Of a stretch of DNA of 64,000 nucleotides, positions 52,302 through 62,964 are shown one piece after another (positions within the stretch are counted from its first letter, which is position 1; every line of letters begins with the position of its first letter). The notes under the pieces were generated by a model that was not told the origin of the DNA, ran no database searches, and saw only the letters and a program-made list of their open reading frames with translations. The position numbers and the translations under genes were made by a program. The DNA lies in NCBI RefSeq assembly GCF_002902345.1, contig NZ_PPQB01000022.1, forward strand, positions 78,816 through 142,815, written 5' to 3'. Source of the stretch: Staphylococcus arlettae (GTDB lineage Bacteria; Bacillota; Bacilli; Staphylococcales; Staphylococcaceae).

Positions 52302-52643
52302 CTAAAATATCGTTATAATAGTAGCTTTTACGCGAAAACACTTGATTGCTTATGTTATTTTAAGGGAATTCCATATTTTCAGATTTATAATAGGTAAACA
52401 ACCTTATAAAATTGGTATTACTATTAATTAGTTTACGCATTCAATAAACATCGTCACACTTCAAACTAACTCTAATATCACGATTTGATGTAAGGCGATG
52501 TTTTAAACTCATAACAGACGGGAGATTAGTATTTCACGATACTAATCTCCTTTTTGTTTGAATAGCAATATAATAATTGTAACTAAGTTTCATTTGTACT
52601 ACAGGTGGTATCGGATTAATAATGACACTTTTGGAGGTGCTTT
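52302..52643. other. Intergenic region after hmp
   Basis: This 342-base stretch has no gene. It contains a terminator at 52521-52555 and otherwise AT-rich DNA leading to the SDR gene promoter. Confidence 0.7.
52521..52555. terminator. Rho-independent terminator
   Basis: GGAGATTAGTAT-TTCACG-ATACTAATCTCC followed by TTTTT is a perfect 12-bp stem on the plus strand. It is about 220 bases from the end of hmp. Confidence 0.85.
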
Positions 52644-53513
52644 ATGAACTTAGTTGATTTTCATAAAGAAATAAAAGGATACGTACAACAGCGTCAACCT
52701 GGTATCGAAAAAGATATGCAGCCGAAACCCATTTCTGAATTTGATGACTATCAAGCAGGCAGAAAATTACAAGGTAAAGTCGCACTCATTACTGGGGGCG
52801 ATTCTGGTATTGGTCGTGCGATAGCAACGCTTTATGCTAAAGAAGGTGCTCATGTCGCCATAGGTTATTATGACGAGCATAGCGATGCTGATGACATTGT
52901 TGCTTATATTAAATCTTTTGGAGTGACAGCTAAAGCATATGCACATGATTTAAAAAGCGTAGCTGACTCTCAAGCATTAATTCAACAAGTAATTACCGAT
53001 TTCGGCCAACTCAACATTTTAGTAAATAATGGTGGTGTCCAATTCCCACAAGATCACTTTGCTGACATCACACCGGAGCAAATTAAAGAAACATTTGAGA
53101 CTAATATTTTTGGTATGATGTTTTTATCTCAAGCAGCTGAACCTCACCTCTCATCAGGCGATGCTATAATTAATACAACGAGTGTGACAGCTTATCGTGG
53201 TTCCGGTCATTTAATAGATTACGCTGCCACTAAAGGCGCAATCGTAGCATTTACACGTTCACTTGCTACAAGCTTGGTTGAAAAAGGGATACGGGTCAAC
53301 GCTGTAGCTCCTGGTCCTATTTATACGCCACTCATCCCTGCAACTTTTAGCCAAGACAAAGTCGAACACCAAGGTGATGACACACCGATGGGGAGACGAG
53401 GACAGCCAGCAGAGCTAGCACCTGCATATGTTTTCTTGGCTTCTTACGCTGATAGCTCTTACATTACTGGACAAGTTATTCACGTGAATGGCGGCGATTA
53501 TATTACGAGTTAA
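52644..53513 (+). CDS. Short-chain dehydrogenase/reductase (general-stress SDR type)
   Basis: The 289-residue SDR has an N-terminal extension of about 45 residues (GIEKDMQPKPISEFDDYQAGRKL), the cofactor motif ITGGDSGIGRAIA, NNGG, the active Ser in NTTSVT, and YAATKGA. The extension is characteristic of the YhdF/YdaD/GspB-like stress-induced oxidoreductases. The substrate is unknown. It is monocistronic with a strong terminator (53602-53638). Confidence 0.9.
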   Translation: MNLVDFHKEIKGYVQQRQPGIEKDMQPKPISEFDDYQAGRKLQGKVALITGGDSGIGRAIATLYAKEGAHVAIGYYDEHSDADDIVAYIKSFGVTAKAYAHDLKSVADSQALIQQVITDFGQLNILVNNGGVQFPQDHFADITPEQIKETFETNIFGMMFLSQAAEPHLSSGDAIINTTSVTAYRGSGHLIDYAATKGAIVAFTRSLATSLVEKGIRVNAVAPGPIYTPLIPATFSQDKVEHQGDDTPMGRRGQPAELAPAYVFLASYADSSYITGQVIHVNGGDYITS

Positions 53514-53601
53514 GGAGTTAACAAATCATGAATGTGTTGCTGACACTCAGAGTAAACTCAATTTCTCTAAAAGGTTAATCTTAATAATTAAAACGTATTA
53601 T

Positions 53602-53638
53602 AAAAGCGCGTCGCCTTCTCTTAAGGCACGCGCTTTTT
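53602..53638. terminator. Bidirectional terminator
   Basis: AAAAGCGCGTCGCCTT-CTCTT-AAGGCACGCGCTTTTT is a GC-rich stem between the convergent SDR and parB genes. Confidence 0.85.
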
Positions 53639-53730
53639 ATATTGCTGATATTTGTCCTATTTATTACCATTACACCGTTAACAAGTGTTTGACTACTACT
53701 TCATAATGCATGACTGCAAAGATACTATGC

Positions 53731-54573
53731 TTATTTTCGATATTGGGCATTAAGTTGTTGTATCAATTGCTTAAATTCTTCCTCGGAAGTAAATTCAAAT
53801 GTGATGTGCCCTTTTTTATTCACGGTAGAAATATTCACCTTTGAGCCATATTGGTCTCTTAATTGCCGTTCTTGTTGTTGAATAAACTTGGGCTTTTTCT
53901 TACTCGTTGAAGCTTGTTTTGATGTCTTGCTATTTTTTGCTGAATTGATACAATCCTCTAAATAACGTACGCTCCAAGACTCCTCGTAGGCTTGCTGCGC
54001 CATTTTATTCATTGTGCGCTTATCTTTAACAGCTAATAGTGTACGTCCATGTGCTCCCGAAAGTTGTTCATCGCGAATCATTCGCATGATTTCAGTTGGT
54101 AAATTAAGTAAACGTAACATATTAGCAATATACGGTCTCGATTTACTTAAGCGTGTCGCAACTTCTTGTTGTGTTAATTGTAGGTCATCCATTAATTTAC
54201 GATAGCTTTCAGCTTCTTCAATTGCGTTCAAGTCTTCGCGCTGTAAGTTTTCAATAATCGCAAGTTCCATCATATCTTCATCTGTCATTGTTTTGACAAT
54301 AGCAGGAATCGTTGTCAGACCCACACGTTGTGATGCACGAAATCTGCGTTCACCTACTACAATATGATAGCCTTTTATAGTTTGCCGTAAGACAATTGGT
54401 TGTAGAATGCCGTGTTGTCGAATAGAACCCGCTAAATCATCTAATTTAGTATCATCAAATGTTTTTCGGGGTTGGTATGGATTGGCTTTAATTTGATCTA
54501 GTGCAATATGTTGCACCTCTTCATCCTGGGTAGTAATTAAACGGTTGTCTTCTGTCTGTGCGATGATATTCAC
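53731..54573 (-). CDS. parB: Chromosome-partitioning protein ParB/Spo0J
   Basis: The 280-residue protein has the ParB N-terminal CTPase domain (IALDQIKANPYQPRKTFDD, VVGERRFRASQRVG, ENLQREDLNAIEEAESYRKLM), a central HTH (LTQQEVATRLSKSRPYIANMLRLL) and a C-terminal dimerisation region. It loads onto parS sites near the origin and recruits condensin. As in S. aureus it lies next to the methionine operon, apart from parA, which is absent here. I saw no good parS site in the window. Confidence 0.93.
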   Translation of the reverse strand: MNIIAQTEDNRLITTQDEEVQHIALDQIKANPYQPRKTFDDTKLDDLAGSIRQHGILQPIVLRQTIKGYHIVVGERRFRASQRVGLTTIPAIVKTMTDEDMMELAIIENLQREDLNAIEEAESYRKLMDDLQLTQQEVATRLSKSRPYIANMLRLLNLPTEIMRMIRDEQLSGAHGRTLLAVKDKRTMNKMAQQAYEESWSVRYLEDCINSAKNSKTSKQASTSKKKPKFIQQQERQLRDQYGSKVNISTVNKKGHITFEFTSEEEFKQLIQQLNAQYRK

Positions 54574-55143
54574 CTACCTTTCTAACAGCTTTACTGTTAT
54601 TTTATGAATTTTTATACGTGAGAACAAGTAGAAATATTTATACTAGCGCAGATTAGCCTTTTTATTCTAATATCAAAATAATCTCGTTAATCTAAATTTT
54701 CAGAAAAGTTGTTGACAAAATTTCTTTTAATGTGTAAGCTATGATTTATCAGTTAAAACAAATAGCTAAACACAGTAATAAGGAAAGTAGAACTAACCCT
54801 GCTGGCACAGAGAGTCTTCAGTTGCTGAAAGAAGACACAGAAAGCAAGTTTGAAAATGGCCTTTGAGTGCTGATGCCAATATGAGGCATCATCGGGATCG
54901 CCCGTTATAGCGATACAGTATTAACATCAGTTACATGCCAAACTGGAATTAATTTCCATTGTTTTGAAATCTTCTATAGATTCAAAATGTCGATGCATCA
55001 ACTGTTAGCGTACTGGATAAGGTTGTTTTAGCAATAAAACAACAAACTAAGGTGGTACCACGAAGCAAGCTTTCGTCCTTTATATCCGAATTTTTCGGGT
55101 CTAAAGGACGGAAGCTTTTTTATTTTTTAGGAGGTTATATATT
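54574..55143 (+). other. parB/met intergenic region carrying the T-box leader
   Basis: This region holds a TTGACA element (54712-54717) with a possible TAAGCT -10 at 17 bases, and then the T-box leader up to 55120. The rest is AT-rich promoter DNA of parB. Confidence 0.7.
54770..55120 (+). promoter_or_regulatory. Methionine T-box riboswitch of the met operon
   Basis: The T-box sequence AAGGTGGTACCACG is at 55049-55062. A terminator stem, AAGCTTTCGTCCTTTA and complement ending in TTTTTT (about 55067-55119), competes with the antiterminator. Stem I elements include CAGAGAG and GCTGAAAGAAG. The likely specifier is AUG at 54856-54858 in the GAAAAUGG context, reading tRNA-Met. Uncharged tRNA-Met would allow transcription of metI-metC-metF-metE. 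S. aureus has the equivalent met leader. Confidence 0.92.
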
Positions 55144-56247
55144 ATGAAAAATACTGAATTGGCTCAAATCGCATTAACACAAGATGTTACTGGCTCTATC
55201 GCCAACCCTATTTATTTATCAACTGCATATCAGCATCCGCATTTGGGAGAATCGACGGGTTTTGATTATACAAGAACGAAAAACCCTACACGTTCAGCAT
55301 TTGAAGAAGCGTTTGCTAAATTAGAACGCGGTATAGCTTCCTTTGCAACGTCTAGCGGTATGGCAGCAATTCAACTCGTTTGTAATATTTTCAAACCAGG
55401 AGATGAGGTGCTCGTATCTTTTGATTTGTACGGAGGTACATTTAGACTATTTGATTTTTATGAACAACAATATGGCGTGAAATTTAAATATGTCGACTTT
55501 TTAAATTACGAAGAAGTACAACAAGCACTAACACCACAAACACGTGCACTTTTTATTGAACCAATATCAAATCCTTTAATGTTAGAGGTCGACCTTGAAC
55601 CTTACTATATTTTAAGCCAAGAGCGTAACTTGTTAACTATTATTGATAATACGTTCTTAACACCTTATCTTTCAACACCATTAGAGGAAGGTGCAGACAT
55701 TGTTTTACATTCAGGTACTAAATATATCGGAGGTCATAACGACGTCTTAGGAGGCATCGTAACAGTTAAAGACCCACAACTCGCTGAAGACTTTAACGCC
55801 TTACACAATATGATTGGAGCGACATTATCACCGATCGATAGTTATTTATTACAACGAGGTCTAAAAACATTACATTTACGCTTAGATCGTTCAGAAGAAA
55901 ATGCCAAACGACTTGCAGAGCGATGTTCGACGTTATCATCAATCTCTGAAGTATTATACAGCGGCCGCACCGGTATGATGAGTTTACGTTTACACAAAGA
56001 CTATAGCGTTGCCAAATTTTTAGAAAACATTGATGTTTGTATCTTCGCAGAAAGCTTAGGTGGTACTGAGACATTGATTACCTTCCCATATACACAAACA
56101 CATGTTGATATGCCCGATGTAGAAAAAGATAAACGTGGCATTGACGAATATTTAATCCGTTTATCTATTGGCGTTGAAAACTATGAAGATATCGAAGCAG
56201 ATATTATTCAAGCATTAGAAAAATCTAAAGTAGGAGTGATTTCATGA
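55144..56247 (+). CDS. metI: Cystathionine gamma-synthase/O-acylhomoserine thiolyase
   Basis: The 367-residue PLP enzyme of the Cys/Met metabolism family has the PLP-lysine motif VLHSGTKYIGGHND and FDYTRTKNPTRSAFEEAFAKLE. It joins cysteine (or sulfide) to an O-acylhomoserine in methionine synthesis. It is the first gene of the T-box operon with AGGAGG before ATG. It overlaps metC by 4 bases (ATGA). Confidence 0.94.
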   Translation: MKNTELAQIALTQDVTGSIANPIYLSTAYQHPHLGESTGFDYTRTKNPTRSAFEEAFAKLERGIASFATSSGMAAIQLVCNIFKPGDEVLVSFDLYGGTFRLFDFYEQQYGVKFKYVDFLNYEEVQQALTPQTRALFIEPISNPLMLEVDLEPYYILSQERNLLTIIDNTFLTPYLSTPLEEGADIVLHSGTKYIGGHNDVLGGIVTVKDPQLAEDFNALHNMIGATLSPIDSYLLQRGLKTLHLRLDRSEENAKRLAERCSTLSSISEVLYSGRTGMMSLRLHKDYSVAKFLENIDVCIFAESLGGTETLITFPYTQTHVDMPDVEKDKRGIDEYLIRLSIGVENYEDIEADIIQALEKSKVGVIS

Positions 56248-57419
56248 CTTTATCAAAAGAAACAGAAGTAATATATGATGCACACCGTGGACAGGACTAT
56301 GATTCAGCAAACCCACCATTATATGATTCATCAACGTTCCATCAACAAGTACTAGGTGGCGATACAACATATGATTATGCACGCAGTGGCAATCCTAACC
56401 GTAATTTATTAGAAGAAAAACTAGCTAAACTTGAAGGTGCTGACTACGCCTTTGCTTATGCTTCAGGTATTGCTGCTATTTCATCAGTCTTACTCACGCT
56501 TAATAGTGGCGATCACGTCATTTTACCTGATGATGTATACGGAGGTACGTTCCGTTTAACAGAACAAATTTTAACACGCTTTAATATACGATTCACTACT
56601 GTAGATACAACAGACGTTACGGCAATTGAAGATGCAATTGAGTCACAAACTAAATTGATTTATTTAGAAACACCATCCAACCCACTATTTAAAATCACTG
56701 ATATTAAAGCAGTTGCTCAATTAGCACAAGCACGTGATTTACTAGTAGCAGTTGACAATACCTTTATGACACCACTAGGACAATCTCCATTGACATTAGG
56801 TGCAGATATCGTTGTTCACAGTGCTACTAAATTTTTAGGTGGTCATAGCGATATTATTGCTGGAGTCGCTATTACTAATAATAAAGCTGTCGCAGATGCG
56901 TTGTACTTATTACAAAACGGTACAGGTAATGCCTTATCTGCACAAGATAGTTGGACATTGGCTAAACATTTAAAAACTTTACCTGTACGCTTTAATCAAT
57001 CTGTAAGTAACGCGCAACAATTAGTTACATTCTTATCAGAACGCGATGAAGTCGCAGAAGTTTATTACCCGGGACATAATGAGACACATTTAGCACAAGC
57101 TAAACATGGCGGTGCTGTGCTCGGTTTCCGTTTAAAAGATGAAAATAAAGCACAAACTTTTGTAGACGCATTGTCACTACCACTTGTTTCAGTCAGTCTA
57201 GGCGGTGTTGAAACGATCTTGTCACACCCAGCCACAATGTCACACGCAGCAGTGCCTCAAGATGTACGTGAAGCACGCAATATTACCTTTGGTCTGTTTA
57301 GACTAAGTGTTGGTCTAGAAGACCCAGATGAACTTATCGCTGACTTTAACTACGCATTTAAGGAGGCTTTTAATGACTCAACTGTTACAAGCACTCAAAC
57401 ACAACATACTCATCGCTGA
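56244..57419 (+). CDS. metC: Cystathionine beta-lyase
   Basis: The 391-residue PLP enzyme has VVHSATKFLGGHSD with the PLP lysine and YDYARSGNPNRNLLEEKLAKLEGADYAFAYASG. It cleaves cystathionine to homocysteine, pyruvate and ammonia. Its start overlaps metI by 4 bases. Its last 47 bases overlap the start of the following gene in another frame, an unusually long overlap that gives MetC a C-terminal tail of [11 protein letters not shown]. Confidence 0.94.
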   Translation: MTLSKETEVIYDAHRGQDYDSANPPLYDSSTFHQQVLGGDTTYDYARSGNPNRNLLEEKLAKLEGADYAFAYASGIAAISSVLLTLNSGDHVILPDDVYGGTFRLTEQILTRFNIRFTTVDTTDVTAIEDAIESQTKLIYLETPSNPLFKITDIKAVAQLAQARDLLVAVDNTFMTPLGQSPLTLGADIVVHSATKFLGGHSDIIAGVAITNNKAVADALYLLQNGTGNALSAQDSWTLAKHLKTLPVRFNQSVSNAQQLVTFLSERDEVAEVYYPGHNETHLAQAKHGGAVLGFRLKDENKAQTFVDALSLPLVSVSLGGVETILSHPATMSHAAVPQDVREARNITFGLFRLSVGLEDPDELIADFNYAFKEAFNDSTVTSTQTQHTHR

Positions 57420-59214
57420 CGGCGCGATGGGAACAATACTTTATTCTGAAGGCTTAGATACTTGTCCTGAAGCATATAATCTCAGCCATCCAGAAAAAGT
57501 CGAACATATTCATCGTTCATATATAGATGCTGGCGCTGACATTATTCAGACCAATACGTATGGAGCTAATTTCGAGAAGCTCAAAGCTTACGGATTAGAA
57601 CATAAAGTGAAGGACATACATCAGGCTGCCGTTAAAATTGCTCAACAGGCTGCCAATGATGATACGTATATCTTAGGTACCGTTGGCGGCTTTCGAGGTG
57701 TGCGCCAAGAGGACTTAAGCTTATCTGCCATCCAATACCATACAGGCATTCAAGTCGATACTTTAGTAGAAGCTGGCGTTGATGGTTTACTCTTCGAGAC
57801 GTATTATGATTTAGAAGAACTAACAAATATCATTCAAGCGACACGTCGTAAATATGATATTCCTATCGTCGCTCAACTAACAGCTTCTAATACCAATTAT
57901 TTACGTGATGGTTCAGAAATCAATAGCGCATTACAACAACTTAAAGCCAGTGGCGCCGATGTTGTAGGATTAAATTGTCATCATGGACCTCACCATATGC
58001 AGCAATCTTTTTCACATATTGAATTACCGGATGACGGTTACTTATCTTGTTATCCAAACGCGAGTCTATTAGATATCGATAACAGTGAATTTAAATATAG
58101 TGATAACGCTGAATATTTTGGTAGCGTCGCTCAAAAATTAATAAATGAAGGCGTTCGCCTGATCGGTGGTTGTTGTGGTACAACACCCGAACATATTAAA
58201 TTTATTAAGTCATCTATTAAAGACTTAAAACCTGTTACACATAAAGATATTATTCCTATAACTAAACACCAAACTAAAACAACAACGACAAGTTCCAAAG
58301 TTAATTTAACTACTAAAGTGAAACAACGTCCAACTATTATTGTTGAATTAGATACACCCAAACATCTCGATACAAGCTTATTTTTCAGAAATATCAAAAA
58401 ATTAGATGACGCCGATATAGATGCGGTAACGTTAGCTGATAATTCCTTAGCTACTGTCCGCATCAGCAACATCGCGGCAGCTAGTCTAATCAAGCAAAAT
58501 TATAATATTGAACCGTTAGTACACATTACCTGTCGTGACCGTAACCTTATAGGTTTACAATCTCATTTACTCGGTCTGTCACTCATTGGCGTCGACGAAA
58601 TATTAACCATTACTGGTGATCCTTCAAAAATTGGTAACCTTCCCGGTGCCATGAATGTTTTTGATGTGAACTCCAAAGGATTAACAGAAATCGCACAACG
58701 TTTTAATCAAGGAATCAATACTGATGGTGATGCGCTGAAGCAAGCAACGAACTTCAACATCGCAGGAGCATTTGATCCTAACGTACGTAAACTAGACGGG
58801 GCTATTCGACGTTTAGAGAAGAAAATCGATAGCGGAATGAATTACTTCATTACCCAACCCGTTTATAGTAAAGAAAAAATCAAAGCAGTATATGAAGCAA
58901 CAAAGCATTTAAATGTACCTTTCTTTATTGGTATTATGCCAATCACCAGTTATAACAACGCGTTGTTTTTACACAACGAAGTACCTGGCATAAAACTATC
59001 TGAAGAAATATTAACTCAATTTGAAGCAGTTAAAAACGATAAAGAAAAGACACGCGAGCTCAGCATTTCAATATGCAAAGAGCTTATCGACACTGTACAT
59101 GAATATTTCAACGGCTTATATCTGATTACACCCTTCCAACGTGTAGATTTTTCTTTAGAACTAGCAGCATACTCGAAAACCATCACTTCAACAAAACAGG
59201 AGGCAATATTATGA
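57373..59214 (+). CDS. metF: Bifunctional homocysteine S-methyltransferase/5,10-methylenetetrahydrofolate reductase
   Basis: From the ATG at 57373, preceded by AAGGAGG, the protein has about 613 residues. The first half (1-290) is a BHMT/MetH-like methyltransferase with the zinc cysteines in GLNCHHG and GGCCGT. The second half (about 315-600) is a MetF-like flavoprotein ([53 protein letters not shown]). It supplies methyl-folate and may methylate homocysteine. This YitJ-like fusion is the usual third gene of the staphylococcal met operon. It overlaps metE by 4 bases. Confidence 0.92.
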   Translation: MTQLLQALKHNILIADGAMGTILYSEGLDTCPEAYNLSHPEKVEHIHRSYIDAGADIIQTNTYGANFEKLKAYGLEHKVKDIHQAAVKIAQQAANDDTYILGTVGGFRGVRQEDLSLSAIQYHTGIQVDTLVEAGVDGLLFETYYDLEELTNIIQATRRKYDIPIVAQLTASNTNYLRDGSEINSALQQLKASGADVVGLNCHHGPHHMQQSFSHIELPDDGYLSCYPNASLLDIDNSEFKYSDNAEYFGSVAQKLINEGVRLIGGCCGTTPEHIKFIKSSIKDLKPVTHKDIIPITKHQTKTTTTSSKVNLTTKVKQRPTIIVELDTPKHLDTSLFFRNIKKLDDADIDAVTLADNSLATVRISNIAAASLIKQNYNIEPLVHITCRDRNLIGLQSHLLGLSLIGVDEILTITGDPSKIGNLPGAMNVFDVNSKGLTEIAQRFNQGINTDGDALKQATNFNIAGAFDPNVRKLDGAIRRLEKKIDSGMNYFITQPVYSKEKIKAVYEATKHLNVPFFIGIMPITSYNNALFLHNEVPGIKLSEEILTQFEAVKNDKEKTRELSISICKELIDTVHEYFNGLYLITPFQRVDFSLELAAYSKTITSTKQEAIL

Positions 59215-61454
59215 CAATTAAAACATCAAATTTAGGTTTCCCAAGGTTAGGTAGAAAAAGAGAATGGAAAAAGACAATCGAAAGTTACTGGTCTAACAAA
59301 ATTTCTGAAGCAGAGTTAAATCAACAATTAACAGACTTACACAAAGAAAATTTACTACTGCAAAAAAATTATAATTTAGATAGTATTCCAGTCGGTGATT
59401 TCTCATTATACGATCACATTTTAGATACATCATTACTCTTCAATATAATTCCGGAACGCTTCCAAGGACGTGAAGTTAATAATGATCTGTTATTCGACAT
59501 TGCCCGAGGTAATAAAGAACACGTAGCGAGTGCTTTAATTAAATGGTTTAACACGAACTACCATTACATTGTTCCTGAGTGGGATAACGCTGAACCAAAA
59601 TTAAATCACAATGTTTTATTAGAACGTTTTAATTATGCCCAATCATTAAATGTTAATGCGCATCCTGTTATTGTTGGCCCTATTACATTTGTTCAACTAT
59701 CAAAAGGTGGCAACCAAACATTTGAAGAAAAAGTTCAAACGTTACTACCATTATATAAAGAAGTATTACAATCACTTGTAGATGCTGGCGCTGAATATAT
59801 TCAAATTGATGAGCCAGTCCTTGTGACAGATGCAAGTGCAGATTTCGAAAATATTACTAAACAAGCTTATGATTATTTCGCTGAAGCAGGAGTTGCTAGC
59901 AAATTAGTAATTCAAACATATTTTGAACGTGCGAATATTAAGTTTTTAAATACTTTACCTGTTAAAGGTTTTGGGTTAGATTTCGTCCACGACCGTGGTT
60001 ACAACTTAGAGCAACTTAAATCTGGTGATTTAGACCAAGATAAAGCCATTTACGCTGGAATTATTGATGGCCGTAACGTTTGGGCTGCCGATATTGCCGC
60101 TAAAAAAGACTTAATTGAAACACTACAAAACTATACATCCGAATTAGTGGTGCAACCATCAGCATCATTACTACACGTTCCAGTTTCATTAGATGATGAA
60201 ACTTTAGATGAAACGATTGCTGAAGGCTTAAGCTTCGCTACTGAGAAATTAGATGAGCTCGATGCATTAAAACGTGTAATCAATGACAATGATTCTGACA
60301 AATTTGATGTGTTAAAAGCACGTTATGAACGTTTCCAAAACCAAGCGTTTAAAAATCTAGAATATGACTTTTCACAAGTGCGTGATACACGTCAATCACC
60401 ATTTGCAGAACGTAAAAAACAACAAGACGCACAACTCAACTTACCAGATTTACCAACAACTACAATCGGTTCTTTCCCACAATCAACTGAAGTGCGTAAA
60501 CAACGTGCTGATTGGAAAAACAACCGTATCTCTGACGAAGCATATAAAACATTTTTACAAGATGAAATTGCACGTTGGATCAAAATTCAAGAAGATATCG
60601 GTTTAGATGTGCTTGTTCATGGTGAATTTGAGCGTAATGACATGGTTGAATTCTTCGGTGAAAAATTACAAGGGTTCTTAGTAACTAAATTTGGTTGGGT
60701 ACAGTCTTATGGTTCTCGTGCCGTGAAGCCACCAATTATTTACGGAGATGTAAAATGGACAGAACCATTAACTGTCAAAGAAACAGTATATGCCCAAAAT
60801 TTAACTGACAAACCAGTAAAAGGTATGCTGACAGGTCCGGTTACGATTTTGAACTGGTCATTTGAACGCGTCGATTTACCACGTGAAGATGTCCAAGACC
60901 AAATTGCTTTAGCTATTAACGAAGAAGTTTTAGCATTAGAAGCAGCAGGCATTAAAATTGTTCAAGTCGATGAACCTGCATTACGTGAAGGATTACCATT
61001 ACGTTCTGAATACCATGCAGATTATTTAGACAAAGCTGTTCATTCATTCAAACTATCTACATCATCTGTGGCAGATGCAACACAAATTCATACACATATG
61101 TGTTATTCTCAATTCGGACAAATCATTCATGCCATCTATGATTTAGATGCTGATGTTATTTCTATTGAAACATCTAGAAGTCATGGTGATTTAATTAAAG
61201 ACTTTGAAGACATCACTTACGATTTAGGTATTGGTTTAGGCGTATACGATATTCACAGCCCACGTATTCCAACAGAAGATGAAATCACAACTGCAATCCA
61301 CCGTGCATTGCAAGAAATCGATCGTTCATTATTCTGGGTTAACCCTGACTGTGGATTGAAAACACGTAAAGAAGATGAAGTACGTGAAGCCTTAACTGTA
61401 TTAGTCAATTCAGTAGAAAAATTACGCGAATCTAAAGATCCAGCAACAGTTTAA
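59211..61454 (+). CDS. metE: Cobalamin-independent methionine synthase
   Basis: The 747-residue protein has both MetE halves: the N-terminal [21 protein letters not shown] and the C-terminal catalytic domain with zinc ligands in HTHMCYSQF and NPDCGLKTR, plus [18 protein letters not shown]. It transfers a methyl group from methyltetrahydropteroyl-triglutamate to homocysteine without B12. It ends the core met operon and is followed after 23 bases by a cyclase-family gene. Confidence 0.96.
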   Translation: MTIKTSNLGFPRLGRKREWKKTIESYWSNKISEAELNQQLTDLHKENLLLQKNYNLDSIPVGDFSLYDHILDTSLLFNIIPERFQGREVNNDLLFDIARGNKEHVASALIKWFNTNYHYIVPEWDNAEPKLNHNVLLERFNYAQSLNVNAHPVIVGPITFVQLSKGGNQTFEEKVQTLLPLYKEVLQSLVDAGAEYIQIDEPVLVTDASADFENITKQAYDYFAEAGVASKLVIQTYFERANIKFLNTLPVKGFGLDFVHDRGYNLEQLKSGDLDQDKAIYAGIIDGRNVWAADIAAKKDLIETLQNYTSELVVQPSASLLHVPVSLDDETLDETIAEGLSFATEKLDELDALKRVINDNDSDKFDVLKARYERFQNQAFKNLEYDFSQVRDTRQSPFAERKKQQDAQLNLPDLPTTTIGSFPQSTEVRKQRADWKNNRISDEAYKTFLQDEIARWIKIQEDIGLDVLVHGEFERNDMVEFFGEKLQGFLVTKFGWVQSYGSRAVKPPIIYGDVKWTEPLTVKETVYAQNLTDKPVKGMLTGPVTILNWSFERVDLPREDVQDQIALAINEEVLALEAAGIKIVQVDEPALREGLPLRSEYHADYLDKAVHSFKLSTSSVADATQIHTHMCYSQFGQIIHAIYDLDADVISIETSRSHGDLIKDFEDITYDLGIGLGVYDIHSPRIPTEDEITTAIHRALQEIDRSLFWVNPDCGLKTRKEDEVREALTVLVNSVEKLRESKDPATV

Positions 61455-61477
61455 TTAAGTAAAGGAGCATTGATACA

Positions 61478-62221
61478 ATGACACAATATCCATTATGGGA
61501 CCAACTAGAACAGTTAAAACAAACAGAGTGGGTAGATTTAACACACACCTTTGATGAGCATAGCCCACGCTTTAGTGAGTTTGAAAAAGCCGAAGTTTCT
61601 ACATTATATAACATCGAAGATCATGGCTTTTTTGTACAACGTTGGAATCTCGTGACGCAGTATGGTACTCATATCGATGCTCCCATCCATTTTGTGCCAC
61701 ACCAACGTTACTTGGAAGAATTAGAACTTAAAGAATTAGTATTGCCATTAATTGTTTTAGACTTTTCCGAAGCAGTTGCACAAGATGCAGATTTTATCGT
61801 TACCAAAGACCATATATTACAATGGGAACAAGTACATGGCACAATTGAACCGCATACTTTTGTCGCCTTACGTACAGATTGGTCTAAACGTTGGCCCAAT
61901 ATCGAACAGTTTGAAAATAAAGATAGTGACGGACAATTACATTTACCAGGTTGGGGCCTTGATGCATTACAGTTTCTCTTTGAAACACGTAACATTAAAG
62001 CCATCGGTCACGAAACCTTTGATACAGACGCTTCTGTAGATGTCGCTAAATATGGAGATATTAGAGGAGAGCGTTATGTCCTTGGTCAAGACACGTATCA
62101 AATCGAGCTGTTAACTAACTTAGATCAACTCCCAACTAGGGGTGCAATCATTTATACGATTAGCCCCAAACCCAAAAATGCACCTGGGTTTCCCGTGCGT
62201 GCATTCGCGATCAAACCTTGA
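61478..62221 (+). CDS. Cyclase-family (kynurenine formamidase-like) metal-dependent hydrolase
   Basis: The 247-residue protein has the family motif YGTHIDAPIHF (HxGTHxDxPxH type) and a second conserved segment IGHETFDTDAS. Members hydrolyse amide or isatin-like substrates. It starts 23 bases after metE with its own AAAGGAG, so it is probably the fifth gene of the T-box operon. S. aureus has a different fifth gene there, named mdh, as I recall. A link to sulfur or methionine metabolism is only inferred. Confidence 0.88.
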   Translation: MTQYPLWDQLEQLKQTEWVDLTHTFDEHSPRFSEFEKAEVSTLYNIEDHGFFVQRWNLVTQYGTHIDAPIHFVPHQRYLEELELKELVLPLIVLDFSEAVAQDADFIVTKDHILQWEQVHGTIEPHTFVALRTDWSKRWPNIEQFENKDSDGQLHLPGWGLDALQFLFETRNIKAIGHETFDTDASVDVAKYGDIRGERYVLGQDTYQIELLTNLDQLPTRGAIIYTISPKPKNAPGFPVRAFAIKP

Positions 62222-62370
62222 GCCAAACAAGTAAAGTAAACTAGCCATTTACATTTGAACTTGTGTAGTAAAAATTGAGCCCTTTACTACAACATTCTAC
62301 CCTTTCTATTTCATTATATATGACCTTGAGCAATTGCTATAGCAACATTTTGCTCTATAGTCATCATTAC

Positions 62371-62421
62371 AGGGACGAGCATAGGAATTCACACTACAAC
62401 TAGTGATTTCTAGCTCGCCCC
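62371..62421. terminator. Hairpin after the met operon
   Basis: AGGGACGAGCATAGGAATTCAC...GTGATTTCTAGCTCGCCCCT is a long imperfect stem with a TATTTTAATG tail, about 150 bases after the last gene. The rest of 62222-62494 shows nothing else. Confidence 0.65.
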
Positions 62422-62494
62422 TATTTTAATGTTTTATAGTGTTAAAACAGTCAATATAATAAATACTATGAGTTATCAAGGAGGATTTCACTTA

Positions 62495-62773
62495 ATGTCA
62501 GAAGTAGATACACAGTCGAATACTTTAGTCGAACGTAATAAACTCATCATCGCATACATACTTTGGTTCTTTTTTGGTCAATTAGGGGCACATCGGTTTT
62601 ATGGACGAAAATTTAATACCGCCATTTGGCAAGTAGGACTAGGCCTTACTGGTTGGGTTACATCACCTATCTTCATTGGGTATGGTTTGCTATTTATCTT
62701 ATGGATATGGCTGATCATCGATCTCTTCCTTATCCCTAAAATGTGCCGCGAACTATCATCATCAACAACATAA
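62495..62773 (+). CDS. TM2-domain membrane protein
   Basis: I start at ATG 62495 (MSEVDTQSN), preceded by AAGGAGG, giving 92 residues. The TM2 domain reads LIIAYILWFFFGQLGAHRFYGRKFNTAIWQVGLGL, with the conserved GxHRFY(x)G element, followed by a second membrane segment. TM2 proteins are small membrane proteins of unclear function. The terminator at 62783-62829 ends this single gene. Confidence 0.85.
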   Translation: MSEVDTQSNTLVERNKLIIAYILWFFFGQLGAHRFYGRKFNTAIWQVGLGLTGWVTSPIFIGYGLLFILWIWLIIDLFLIPKMCRELSSSTT

Positions 62774-62782
62774 AACGCACTT

Positions 62783-62829
62783 AAAAAGCCAAGTAAGCAC
62801 TCATATAAGAAGTGTTTACTTGGCTTTTT
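62783..62829 (+). terminator. Rho-independent terminator
   Basis: AAAAAGCCAAGTAA pairs with TTTACTTGGCTTTTT. Confidence 0.85.
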
Positions 62830-62924
62830 GTATATAAAGTTTCTTCACACATTCAAAACTTAAACTCAATCGTCCTTTAACATGTAAAATTGCGTACTTA
62901 ATTATTCTATGTTAAATTTACTTT

Positions 62925-62938
62925 ACTGAACGGTCAGT
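62925..62938. promoter_or_regulatory. Palindromic operator of the TetR-SMR operon
   Basis: ACTGAACGGTCAGT has ACTGA/TCAGT arms with a 4-base centre, the shape of a TetR-family half-site pair. It lies about 27 bases before the TetR-type gene and would support autoregulation. Confidence 0.65.
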
Positions 62939-62964
62939 ATAGTAAACATTAATGAGGTATCGTG

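Noticed and set aside
53477-53493. parS-like site TTATTCACGTGAATGG near parB
   Set aside because: Only the central TTCACGTGAA matches the parS consensus, the outer bases do not, and it lies inside the conserved VIHVNGG coding end of the SDR gene.
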